NCBI GenBank assembly: GCA_031265845.1
Contig: JAISCC010000017.1
Span: forward strand, 1-37,521
Length of the DNA: 37,521 nucleotides
Origin: Treponema sp.
Lineage (GTDB): Bacteria > Spirochaetota > Spirochaetia > Treponematales > Breznakiellaceae
Reading direction: 5' to 3'
The notes under the pieces are model-generated. The model searched no databases. It was not told the origin of the DNA and was given only the letters and a program-made list of their open reading frames with translations. Shown here one piece after another: positions 1 to 8,400 of this stretch (its first letter is position 1; the number at the start of each line of letters is the position of its first letter). The position numbers and the translations under genes were made by a program.

Positions 1-145
1 CCCCCCGGGTGGGGGGGGGGGGGGGGGGGGGCAGCGGCGGGGGGTTTTCTGCTCCCCAAACACACCCCCCCCGACGCTGGGCGCGCGCCAGGGATTGTAG
101 GGATGCGAAGCAGCCACGGCGCTCAGGCGCCGGGGCCGTAGCGAT
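1..145. repeat. Low-complexity poly-G edge and GC-rich spacer
   Basis: A run of 21 G occupies 11-31, followed by C- and G-rich sequence to about 90. A small hairpin (CGGCGC 117-122, TCAG loop, GCGCCG 127-132) follows. No convincing gene is visible; the reading frame across it is mostly poly-glycine. The run may be a true homopolymer or an artefact of a contig end. Confidence 0.6.
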
Positions 146-1337
146 CCAGACTGTGTCAAAACCCCATGGTATCTTTAACAAACCGGCAGGAAAAAGAGGT
201 ATGGCACAGCCGGTTTCGCATGATCATACCCCCGCTCACCTCATCAGACGAAAGCTTTCAGCAGGTTTCCCGCCCCCGGAATATTGATTGCCCGTTTCAT
301 GTTGCAGGCAGGAAACGTCAGCGCAAGCTCTCTGCTCACTTTCCCCTTCCCTTTGGTAAGACAATAGCCGACCTCCATAGCACGTATTATCGTCTCAAAC
401 GGATGTTCCACTATGCTTTTCCTCTCATTTTCACTATCGGCCGCTCTCCCTTATATGACGTGCTGAACGCTGATTCGGCCAGCGGCACCTTTTGCCGCCG
501 CCCGCGGCTTTTCCTTCGTACACCGGCATGCGCAGCCTCTACAGGCTTCCCGATTGACATATACTCCCTTCCCCTCCACCTTCTTATAAAATGCCGGATG
601 TAACACCTGCCTCATCGGGCACAGCACGATATTCCGCTCCCCATAATACACACAATTACACACATTCCATGCCGACCAGGATATCCTGCACACTGTCATA
701 CCCCGTGTCCGCCACGGCACTCAGCCCTTCCGCCTCCATGTTTTCCTCTGCCGCTGTGGCGGCCGGCGTCAGATGGTTCCTGCCGTTCCCGTCGCTGGTT
801 ACCTCAAATGCCGCTATCAGGTTGTGTTTCGCGTCTACCGCCGTTTGCACGTTGCACCATACGTCCATTTTGTCGTTCGCCAGCATCAGCCTCACGCACA
901 GCTTCACAAATCCCGTGAATACCTGCTTTAACGGTTCTCCGTTCTGCCGCCGGAACTCCGCTATGGTTTTGTGATCCGGGGAGAGTTTTCCCGGCAGCCA
1001 GAGTACTTCCGGATTGCGTTTGCTTTCCGTTTCCAGCTGCCGCGATGAGCGTATCCGGTTCATATATCCGTACAGATACGATTTCAATAAATCTTTCGGA
1101 TCATACATCGGCCGTCCGCTGGCATTCGGCTCCGGGCGGCTACAGCCCAACGCCGCCAAATCGGAGCGGCTGATATACGCTTCTATTACCCGTGCCGAAT
1201 TATTATCCGGTATGTAATCGTCTATGCAATCCGGCAGCATTATTATCTGTTCACGGCTTTCCCCGCTTATGAATTCCATGGCCGCTTTCTCTCTCGCTAG
1301 AGTATACCCTGTCGCTTGGACTTTTGACACAGTCTGG
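146..1337 (-). mobile_element. Degenerate IS1182-type insertion sequence
   Basis: The element is bounded by a perfect 16-bp inverted repeat, CCAGACTGTGTCAAAA at 146-161 and its reverse complement at 1322-1337. It encloses one leftward transposase gene that is broken. At 1192 bp it is shorter than the usual ~1.5-1.7 kb of IS1182 elements, so internal sequence may be lost. I see no clear target-site duplication. Both ends remain intact, so it could still be moved by a transposase supplied in trans. Confidence 0.8.
244..1279 (-). pseudogene. IS1182-family transposase, frameshifted and interrupted
   Basis: The N-terminal part (DUF772-like) reads from ATG 1279 through IDDYIPDNNSARVIEAYI and FRRQNGEPLKQVF to VADTGYDSVQDILVGME, then stops near 656. 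The next part continues in another frame (VYYGERNIVLCPMRQVLHPA, then a Cys-rich stretch) to a stop at 451. The conserved C-terminal block (KSIVEHPFETIIRAME, then GYCLTKG and ACNMKRAINI) follows in that second frame down to the stop at 244. There is therefore at least one frameshift near 660 and one in-frame stop. A longer frame starting at 1366 lies partly outside the inverted repeat, so 1279 is preferred. The known role of the family is DDE transposition; this copy should be inactive. Confidence 0.8.
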
Positions 1338-1418
1338 CTTGCCAAGACCCCGTTATTTTTTTTCAAAACATAAGCAAAGCGGCTCTTTCGCCCCCCTTAT
1401 TATAGAAGACAAATTTAA

Positions 1419-1439
1419 GCTCAACGCTCCGCGTTGAGC
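1419..1439. terminator. 9-bp perfect hairpin upstream of a pseudogene
   Basis: GCTCAACGC (1419-1427), a TCC loop and GCGTTGAGC (1431-1439) form a perfect stem between the IS and the pseudogene at 1474. No clear T-tract follows, so its role as a terminator is uncertain. Confidence 0.4.
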
Positions 1440-1473
1440 CGGTCGGCGGACATAAAACGCGAAGGAGTTTTTT

Positions 1474-2000
1474 ATGAAAAAGAGGAAGTGTATGTGGCTT
1501 TTGAGAACATGAGCGTTGCTTTTGGCGGGGATGATGGGCGCGGCGACCGTGCTTGCGGAACGCCCGACGACGACAGACCCTCGCGCCGCTGTGCCGGTGG
1601 AAAAAACCAAAGACCTTATCATGGCCGGAATAAAAATATCGGTCGTGTATATGGCGTTGCCCGACGTGGAAGAGCTGGCGTATCTGTCTCGAATTGACAA
1701 TAGGTTGCAGGCGTCAATCGCCCCAGACCCGGAGGTGGCCCCGGTTATAGACAAAATGCAAATCTGCGGCGGCGTTTATAAAATAATCGTGGATTATGGC
1801 GATACGGCCTTTAACGGATTTGTCGCGGTGAACGGCCGGACACTCGTGGCTGGCCGTCCACAACGAATATAACCGGCGGCAAAATACAGACCGCATTCGA
1901 TGATATGATTTACTTTCATAATGATGTTGTCGCGTTTGACCGCGCCAAACAGCGGCTTGTCATTACGATGGATAGTATCATTTCACTGAGGATGATATAA
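1474..2000 (+). pseudogene. Secreted hypothetical protein, broken by TGA and frameshift
   Basis: ATG 1474 follows an AAGGAG ribosome site (1462-1467). The frame gives MKKRKCMWLLRT, a TGA at 1510-1512, then ALLLAGMMGAATVLA and a charged region. Read through the TGA, this is an ordinary signal peptide with cleavage after VLA. The frame runs on to 1872, and a plausible C-terminus (GGKIQTAFDDMIYFHN...TMDSIISLRMI) continues in another frame to TAA 2000, so there is also a frameshift near 1850-1870. I do not recognise the family. A strong start site with two lesions suggests recent loss; sequencing error would explain either lesion alone. Confidence 0.6.
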
Positions 2001-2018
2001 GTCCCGACAAATCATCGG

Positions 2019-2097
2019 CCGTCATGCCGGAACGCGGCAACGCCGCGTATCCGGCATGACGGATCACGCAGTGGCGCCTGGCGCCATTGTGTGATCC
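2019..2097. repeat. Two adjacent large hairpins (REP-like palindromes)
   Basis: The first palindrome is CCGTCATGCCGGAACGCGGC (2019-2038) against its near-complement at 2042-2062, including ATCCGGCATGACGG. Directly after it, GGATCACGCAGTGGCGCC (2061-2078) pairs with GGCGCCATTGTGTGATCC (2080-2097) with two mismatches. Paired palindromes in a non-coding gap resemble dispersed bacterial palindromic repeats. No second copy is visible in the window. Confidence 0.6.
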
Positions 2098-2220
2098 GGT
2101 CGTTTTGAACAGCCAGTTGAACCGGACGGTGGAAAGTCCTTGAAACTAAACAGGGAAAAAGGCAAAGTGAACCAGCCCTCCGGTCAGGAGGCGAGTCAGT
2201 CCGAAGCGGTCTGATTTCGG

Positions 2221-2796
2221 CTAGGTTTTGGTTTTGAGGAATCGACCCCTTTTCGGCTCGATTAATTTTGAGGCAATGCGGGAGCTTGACTTCTTCACGG
2301 TATTATGCGATAATACAAGCGAGGTGATAACCGCTCCCACCTGTCTTCGGACATAAGAGAATTCAGGCGTGTAGCCATATCGAGCGATAACCGTTTGTAT
2401 GGCTCCGGTCGCCTCTTCCGTTTTATCCGTATTCTCGTATCCTGTTAAAACAAACTGTTCCTTATCATAAAACCGTATTTTACTTACAACCACAATAATC
2501 CCATTCTTTTCAAGAAGATATGCTCCCTTATTGTTTCCTGCGGTGTCGACATATTTTTCATCGCGGATTATTATACAGTAAACACGGGGGCGCCTGACGC
2601 CATTTCTGATTTCCGCCTTTATCTGACACGCGGACAGCGGGCACTCACCGGATAAAAGAACGCGGGTTTCCCCCGTATTCTTTTTGCGCCATGTGTATAA
2701 ATGGTTGCCACTCCCGCGCAACGGCGCGGCGCTGGCGAACGGCTCCGGGCAACGCCCGTCATAGATTGAGGATCGCATCCAAAACATCGTTAACAA
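2221..2796 (-). CDS. Hypothetical protein, possibly a remnant
   Basis: The frame is 191 codons. Its middle and C-terminal part (from LYTWRKKNTGETRVLLSG through YCIIIRDEKYVDTAGNNKG to YARYGYTPEF-like sequence) has protein-like composition. The first 30 residues look like out-of-frame GC-rich sequence. Upstream, another frame reads MTAGIVNDVLDAILNL and then stops, which hints that the true 5' end has been frameshifted. I recognise no domain. The surroundings (IS, pseudogenes) fit decayed accessory DNA. It could be a spurious ORF. Confidence 0.3.
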   Translation of the reverse strand: MLTMFWMRSSIYDGRCPEPFASAAPLRGSGNHLYTWRKKNTGETRVLLSGECPLSACQIKAEIRNGVRRPRVYCIIIRDEKYVDTAGNNKGAYLLEKNGIIVVVSKIRFYDKEQFVLTGYENTDKTEEATGAIQTVIARYGYTPEFSYVRRQVGAVITSLVLSHNTVKKSSSRIASKLIEPKRGRFLKTKT

Positions 2797-2873
2797 TTCC
2801 CGCTGTCATGGATTCGCGTTATTCTGACACGAGAAAAAATAGCGTTGATCTTGAGAATAGCTTCATTCGCTCA

Positions 2874-3245
2874 TGCATTAAAGGTCGATATATTTTCGCT
2901 ATATATACGCAGTGCGCACAGATTTTTTAGCGCGTCAATTCCGGCGGGCGGCGTTTCGATTGTGTCATTGCAGAGTGAAAGCGCCCTTACAGTATCCATA
3001 TTCCACAGCCATGCGGGAATTGCGACGCCATACCCCACATACAGGGTTTGCAATTTTTACATTCGCCCATGACGGAGCAAAACAATGGTTTAGCATCAGA
3101 ATCGAGGGCGCTTGCATGACTTGAACCAATGGAAAGCCGCTTCAACGCTCGGATGGCTCCGATTTCATCAGGAGACGCGTTAAGGGCATGTCCTGAACTA
3201 TTCAGTCCGGACAGCGTTTCCAGCGCCGCGATTTCAGGCGCGACG
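2874..3245 (-). pseudogene. Leucine-rich-repeat protein remnant
   Basis: Leftward, one frame gives APEIAALETLSGLNSSG and SPDEIGAIRALKRLSIGSS. A second frame then gives ECKNLQTLYVGYGV in part, AIPAWLWNMDTVRALSLCND, PPAGIDALKNLCALRIYSE and a stop near 2874. The spacing of Leu, Ile and Asn and the P-x-x-I/L motifs match the bacterial (TpLRR-like) repeat of about 23 residues. The frame changes near 3060 and no start codon is visible upstream, so the gene is broken. LRR proteins are commonly surface or secreted ligand binders in treponemes; this copy is probably dead. Confidence 0.6.
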
Positions 3246-3421
3246 GCTTTTTAAGGAAAGGGTGGAAAAATCACGTTTTCTTCCGCCTTTTCCCCTCGCT
3301 TCTCGATCCGCTTCAACCCGGTGTATAGTTCATCGTCATCACACAAAGGCGCGCCTTTTAGCCGCGCATCCTTTCTTTGAAAACAATGTAGCGGGCGGAG
3401 CGTCCCAAAACGCCCCATTCG

Positions 3422-3976
3422 TCATGTCTCATCGCGCGTTTCACTCGTATCGGGCGACACTCGTTTGACAATGCGGGAGGCTATTTCTTCCGGCGAAAGA
3501 GACGTAACGTCAATAACGAGATCGGCGAACGCATAATCGTCATTGTCTATGCCATAAAGCCGCAGGTACCGCTCCCGATCTTGCCTGTCCCGTTCCGCCG
3601 TGAACGCGGCGGTTTCCTCAAAGGCGCCGCCCTCCCGCTTGACAATGCGTTGCGCCCTGGTCTCAAGCCCCGCGTAGAGGTACACCTTCAGATCGGCTTC
3701 CGGCAGCATCCAGATGGCCAGACGCGAGCCGATTACGCAGCCGCCCTCCTCGCGGGCGAGGCTCACCTGGCGGCGATCCACTTCTCTGTCCCACCAGTCG
3801 TCTTTCGAGGCGAGGGCAAGCGCCTCGTGCAACTCCAGATTTTTTTCCTGCGCAAGAGAGCGGAAGGTGAAGTTGATAAACCGCAACCCCAGCGTATCCG
3901 CCACCATGCGGCTTACCGTGGTATTCCCGCATCCGCTTTTTCCTGAAACCGCTATGCGGAAGGCTTTCCTTGTCAT
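3422..3976 (-). CDS. cmk: Cytidylate kinase-like protein (short family)
   Basis: The likely reaction is phosphorylation of CMP or dCMP by ATP in pyrimidine nucleotide recycling. The P-loop AVSGKSGCGNTTVSRM lies at residues 9-24; the form GKSGCGNTT is characteristic of the short Cytidylate_kin2 family rather than the ~225-residue E. coli Cmk. VDRRQVSLAREEGGCVIGSR and the Arg-rich lid-like segment RDRQDRERY follow. At 184 residues it fits the short family. ATG 3976 has an AAGGAGG site 6 nt upstream, and a consensus promoter lies at 4042-4070. It stands alone. The substrate is inferred from family only. Confidence 0.75.
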   Translation of the reverse strand: MTRKAFRIAVSGKSGCGNTTVSRMVADTLGLRFINFTFRSLAQEKNLELHEALALASKDDWWDREVDRRQVSLAREEGGCVIGSRLAIWMLPEADLKVYLYAGLETRAQRIVKREGGAFEETAAFTAERDRQDRERYLRLYGIDNDDYAFADLVIDVTSLSPEEIASRIVKRVSPDTSETRDET

Positions 3977-4041
3977 ACGTCCTCCTTTATATCCCTGTTA
4001 AAGGCGCATCCTGGAGCCAGCCAGCTTTCGGGATTGGCTCT

Positions 4042-4070
4042 ATTATAATGCCAATCCGTTTTGTTTTCAA
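4042..4070 (-). promoter_or_regulatory. Promoter of the CMP kinase gene
   Basis: On the minus strand TTGAAA (4065-4070) and TATAAT (4042-4047) are separated by exactly 17 nt, upstream of the gene starting at 3976. A short inverted repeat, GAGCCA...TGGCTC, lies just downstream of the -10 and may be part of the leader. Confidence 0.7.
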
Positions 4071-4133
4071 TGATTATTTATATTCTTTTTTCTAAAAATA
4101 TAAGTTCGGCGAAACGCAGGCGCGGAAGCGTCG

Positions 4134-4958
4134 TCAGGTAACGCCGAATCTCTTTTTTACCGCGTAAAGCGCGCTGTCCACCGTTCCTTTGGGGATGCAA
4201 AGTATCTCCGCCACCTGGCGGTTGCTTGCGTCAACCCGCAGCCTCGCCAGACGTTTTTTCATGTTTGCCAGACGCTTCCTCCCGCGTTCCAGCAATTTCT
4301 TCGTTTTCTCGTAATGGGGAGAGTCATCGTCCAGCAGACGCAGGCGTTTTTCAAACGCGATGCACCGGTAGTACTGACTGTGTATCCTTATTTTCAACGT
4401 ACGTATGCCCTCATCGTGTTGCTCCCGTTTCTTCTTGAGTTCTTCGATCATCATCATCAGTTTCTCAGCCGTTACACCCACAACAGGCGCTATGCGTTTC
4501 AAAAAATTTTCCGATACAAAAAAATATGATTTCAGCAATAAAACCATAATTTCATTCGCCTTGAGTTTCTTGCCGGTTTTATTGCTGAATGGACGCGCTT
4601 TTTCCGCCAAATACTCAGGCTCCTCTTCACAGACAATTTCCCCAGCCCGCGCCTCCCAGCAGGCTTGTTCGGTAACGGCATGTTCCATTTCACTGGAAAA
4701 AAATTCATGCGCCGACCAGAAAAGCAGCGACGCGAGATACGCCTCAAAAGAAGAGCCGGTGTCCTTGTAGGCGTCAATCGCCGCGCTCAACCTGGGATAC
4801 AGCCAGCATAAATAATCAACGCAACGCTCTTTCCCCAGTCCCGCCAGGTAAAAACGGTGGGGATTTTTAAGTACGAATTCAAAAACAATTTCTTCCAGAT
4901 TTTTCTTTGCCAGCGTTCCCTGCTTGTAAAGACGCATGTAAAAGCTCAACTCCTCCAT
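4134..4958 (-). CDS. Regulator-like protein with C-terminal HTH
   Basis: The protein is 274 residues with no signal peptide or membrane segment. The N-terminal half (FYLAGLGKERCVDYLCWLYP, then SFEAYLASLLFWSAHEFF) is helical and reminiscent of a sigma-factor core-binding region. The middle is a Lys/Arg/Glu-rich coiled coil (about 165-240). The end, NRQVAEILCIPKGTVDSALY, looks like a helix-turn-helix of the sigma region 4 or LuxR kind. I infer a DNA- or RNA polymerase-binding regulator, but the family assignment is not secure. ATG 4958 has AAGGAG 10 nt upstream. It is separated from the kinase gene by 157 nt that includes that gene's promoter, so the two are probably independent units. Confidence 0.6.
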   Translation of the reverse strand: MEELSFYMRLYKQGTLAKKNLEEIVFEFVLKNPHRFYLAGLGKERCVDYLCWLYPRLSAAIDAYKDTGSSFEAYLASLLFWSAHEFFSSEMEHAVTEQACWEARAGEIVCEEEPEYLAEKARPFSNKTGKKLKANEIMVLLLKSYFFVSENFLKRIAPVVGVTAEKLMMMIEELKKKREQHDEGIRTLKIRIHSQYYRCIAFEKRLRLLDDDSPHYEKTKKLLERGRKRLANMKKRLARLRVDASNRQVAEILCIPKGTVDSALYAVKKRFGVT

Positions 4959-5119
4959 GAAACCAGACTCCTTGTAATAATCTATATGATAAAAAAGGGG
5001 TCAGGAGCTCTTTTGATTCATTTGCGGTAATTTTATATTACATTTGTCATATTTTTTGTTCCGTTCTACGCGGAAGCGGAGAAAGACAGGTTGGCGATCC
5101 GGAGTTTTATAAAAATGTA

Positions 5120-5148
5120 TTGACAAATAAATGGATGGGTATTATACT
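5120..5148 (+). promoter_or_regulatory. Strong promoter of the Ig-repeat/malic enzyme unit
   Basis: TTGACA (5120-5125), a 17-nt spacer and TATACT (5143-5148) form a near-consensus sigma-70 promoter. The first gene begins at 5407, leaving an untranslated leader of about 250 nt that carries the palindrome at 5251-5333. The remaining DNA of the 4959-5406 gap shows no gene. Confidence 0.75.
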
Positions 5149-5250
5149 CATATAACATTATTATACAAACTTGTGTCAAAACTTCAATTTTGAAACAGCA
5201 ACCTTAAGATTTAACAGAAAAAGCGGGTTTTAGATCGCTTTTTCGGAAGG

Positions 5251-5333
5251 CTGTTCCAAAACTAACCCGAACTACGTTCGCCGAACAAAGTTCGCTAACA
5301 TAGTTCGCTAACATAGTTCGCGTTTTGGAACAG
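5251..5333. repeat. Palindromic element with TAGTTCG tandem repeats
   Basis: The perfect 12-bp arms are CTGTTCCAAAAC (5251-5262) and GTTTTGGAACAG (5322-5333). The interior starts ACTAACCCGAACTACGTTCG and contains repeated GTTCGCTAACATA units. The same interior and a different matched stem occur at 14256-14306, so this is a dispersed family. It lies in the leader of the Ig-repeat gene and could fold in RNA as a long hairpin. Confidence 0.7.
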
Positions 5334-5406
5334 GTTCATGCTGCTAGATGGGAAACCGCCCTAAGCTGGTCTTCCCAGTCCGTTTCAAAACAAAAAGGAG
5401 CGCTCT

Positions 5407-8400
5407 ATGAATAAGAAAATTATTTTTACCATTTTTTACTTTGTTGCGGTCATGTCTACATGGGCGGGCGGCAAGACGGAAAAACAACCCATTTCCGATC
5501 CGGCGGGTTTTAAAGAAACGGTTGACATTAACGGCAAGAAGCCGGGAAGGTACAATTTTTACGTGGAAGCCGATGATAAAGGCGCGAATGTACAGATAGC
5601 CGGACCCAGCAACATTTTTATAGACCCCGAGTCAGATCTGCCGGTTGTCATGATCACCAATCCCAGCGAGAACATGCGGGCGCCGGGCAATCTCAATGTT
5701 GTGGGAACCTGCGTTGACGACGACGCGGTCGATTATGTGGAATTGGTGTTCAGTAACGATCCTTCAACCGTTGTCAGAGCCGAAGGAAAAGAATTCTGGT
5801 CGTGTTATCTGGATACAAAAGAGATGGCGGACGGTCTTTATACCATTACAGCGACAGGCGTTGACATAAACGGACTGCGCGGACGCTCCAAGAAGGTTTC
5901 ATGGAATCTTGACCGCAGACAGCCGGTCATAACGGTTGATAATATCGCGCCGGGCGAGCTGATTCATGGAAAAGTAACGCTCAAAGGCGCTATATGGGAT
6001 GGAAATGGCATCGCGTCCCTTTCTTTCAGCGCGAAAGACGACGCGCCGTTCATCAGCGTGCCTATAAAGACGGATAAAAAAACAAACACAACGACCTATA
6101 ACGCCGCGCTGGACACTAGGGCGTTTGTCGATGGTCCGCTTAAGATCAGATTCAGGGCGGTTGACAAGCAGGGAACGGCGGGAATATATACGCATCTCGT
6201 CTTCGTGGATAATACGCCGCCTGTCGTTGAGGTTGTGTATCCCGATAAAACCGTAAACGGCGTTTTTACAGCCGCAGGGTATGTTCAGGATGTCATCGGA
6301 CTGGAATCGCTCTCGTGGAAAATCGGGAAGGGCGCAAGCGATCTTGAAGGCGCCGTTTCTGGAAATTTTGAGCTTACGCTCGGCAATATATGGTGGACGA
6401 AAGAATTCAAAATTCTGGATGACAAAGCGAAATTTGTTGAGCTTGAAATAACCGCGAAAGATCTTTCCGGCAATGTCATTTCGAAAAAGCGGCGGATTGC
6501 GATAAACGCGAGTGAGGATCTGCCGATTGTAAGCCTCGCCTCTCCAACCGCAAATCAGGTCATTGACGGAACCGGATTTGTAATAAGAGGAACGGTTGCC
6601 GATGATGACGGAGTCGACGGCATTTTCTATGCGATAGACGGAAACATGCCGGTCGAAATACAGGAAGCGGGCATAAAAACAACTGTGGGTGAATTTCATA
6701 TTGCGGCGCCCAATCTTGCGCCTGGAACCCACACGTTGGAGGTGTGGGCGAAGGACATCTCTGGCGTTGAAGGAATAAAACAGCGGGTGACGGGCATTGT
6801 CATCGCGGGCGAGAAGCCTTCCATCAGGATCGTTCAGGCGCAAATCGGCGGCGCTAAAAACGCCGTAACCAAACCATTTTATTCCGGCTTTGAACTTCAG
6901 AGTGAAACAGAAACGTATTTTATTGTGGAAGTCTCAGGCGGTTCCCCGATCCAATCGGTCGCCTACCAGTTCGGCGGACTCGCGCCCAAACAGGCGAATC
7001 TGACATCGTCGAAAAACGCCGGAAATCCCGTCATAGCGGAAATCCCCCTGCCCGCCGAGGTTGACTTTGGGCTGGTTCCCCTTTTAATAACGGCCACAGA
7101 TATAGCGCAGAGCGCGGATAAAAACGCGGCGAAAAACGGCGTGCAACCGGTCCGGCGTGAAACGGCATCGCTTGATTACATCATTGTAACGGATGTGTCC
7201 GCCGCTCATCTCCCGTCTATAAAAGACGCGCCTCACTTTGTCATCAACGATATGCATGTCCAAAAAGATGCGCCAATGCCAAGCGCGCGTACTGTTGAAA
7301 CGCCGGCGGAGGAGCAAACGGGTGACGGAGAAGCGAACGTTGACGAAGCGGCGGGCGCGGAAGAACCGGTTGGATCAGCGGCGCCTGCGACAATAAACCG
7401 CTTCACTTTTGTGGGGGATTATCCGCTCGCCGGCTATTTCGTAGGCTCTGACATCAAAGACATTGCGCTTGAACCAGCGACCAACGCCGCCGTTTTGGAG
7501 CGGGACGGCAACCGGTTCATAATCCGGCGAGGAAGCGCAAAGGAATCGGCTGCGGTAAAAATCGTTGTTACAACAGCGCATGACATCAGGTATGAATCTG
7601 AGGAATATGTCCTAAATAACAGCTATAACAACGAATCTGATAGATTGGACGCGAGGATCGAGTCGTTTGACACGCCTGACGCAAAAGGTATGCCATGGAT
7701 TTCGGGAACGCTGGTAACTATGAACGCGCCGCAGAAAACTGCGGTAAAAGGATACCAGATTCAAGGCGGCGCGCTGGAGCCGGATCCCAAAAATAATCCG
7801 GTGTCTTCGATTGATTTCAATTTCACGGCGGATGACGGCGGTTATGCTAAAACGGTCAAAGGCGTCTTGCAACGGAATGAAAACGGCGAGCGGCGCGGGA
7901 CGGTTGACATGCCGGCTGATCTGCCTCCCACGCGGGTAACTGTCGTCATGACGGCGACCTACAAAGACAAGACGCAAGCGCAGGATTCCGGCGACATTGT
8001 GATAATCCGCCCGCTCGGAACGAGAAGCGCCAACCATGAGGAGAATTTTAGATGGCTGTCGCCGAAAACGCTTTCAGACGGCGCAACCATACTTCTTGAC
8101 GGTGGAACGCCGTTGCTCGGACTTTACAACGGAAAACCCGTTCGGGAAGCGGCGATAAACGGAGATACGCCTGGACTCGGCGTTTCGGTTGATGAGAATG
8201 GACTTGTCGCGCTAAAAGCCAATGAAGACGGCGTGTACAACGAGGTCGTCTTTACGATCACCGATACGGAAGGATGGACGTACAACACGGACGCCTATTC
8301 TTTCGTCGCGGACTCAGACGCTCCGGCTATCGTCTTGCTTGACGAACCGGGCGGTATCTGGGTTCAAAACGACATCCATATACGGTTTGAGGTTGACGAC

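Noticed and set aside
166-603. 145-codon rightward frame across the IS
   Set aside because: It is antisense to the C-terminal transposase block and has no ribosome site.
2101-2220. Sequence resembling the 3' part of a group II intron (GTGGAAAGTCC, paired GC segments)
   Set aside because: I could not find a domain V hairpin with its catalytic triad or any reverse transcriptase, so the resemblance is too weak.
5174-5200. Possible solitary IS end (TTGTGTCAAAAC) before the Ig-repeat gene
   Set aside because: Only about 10 bases match the IS terminal repeat and there is no partner end.
5899-6843. 314-codon leftward frame inside the Ig-repeat gene
   Set aside because: It is a shadow of the repeat gene, rich in Arg and Tyr, with no start signals.
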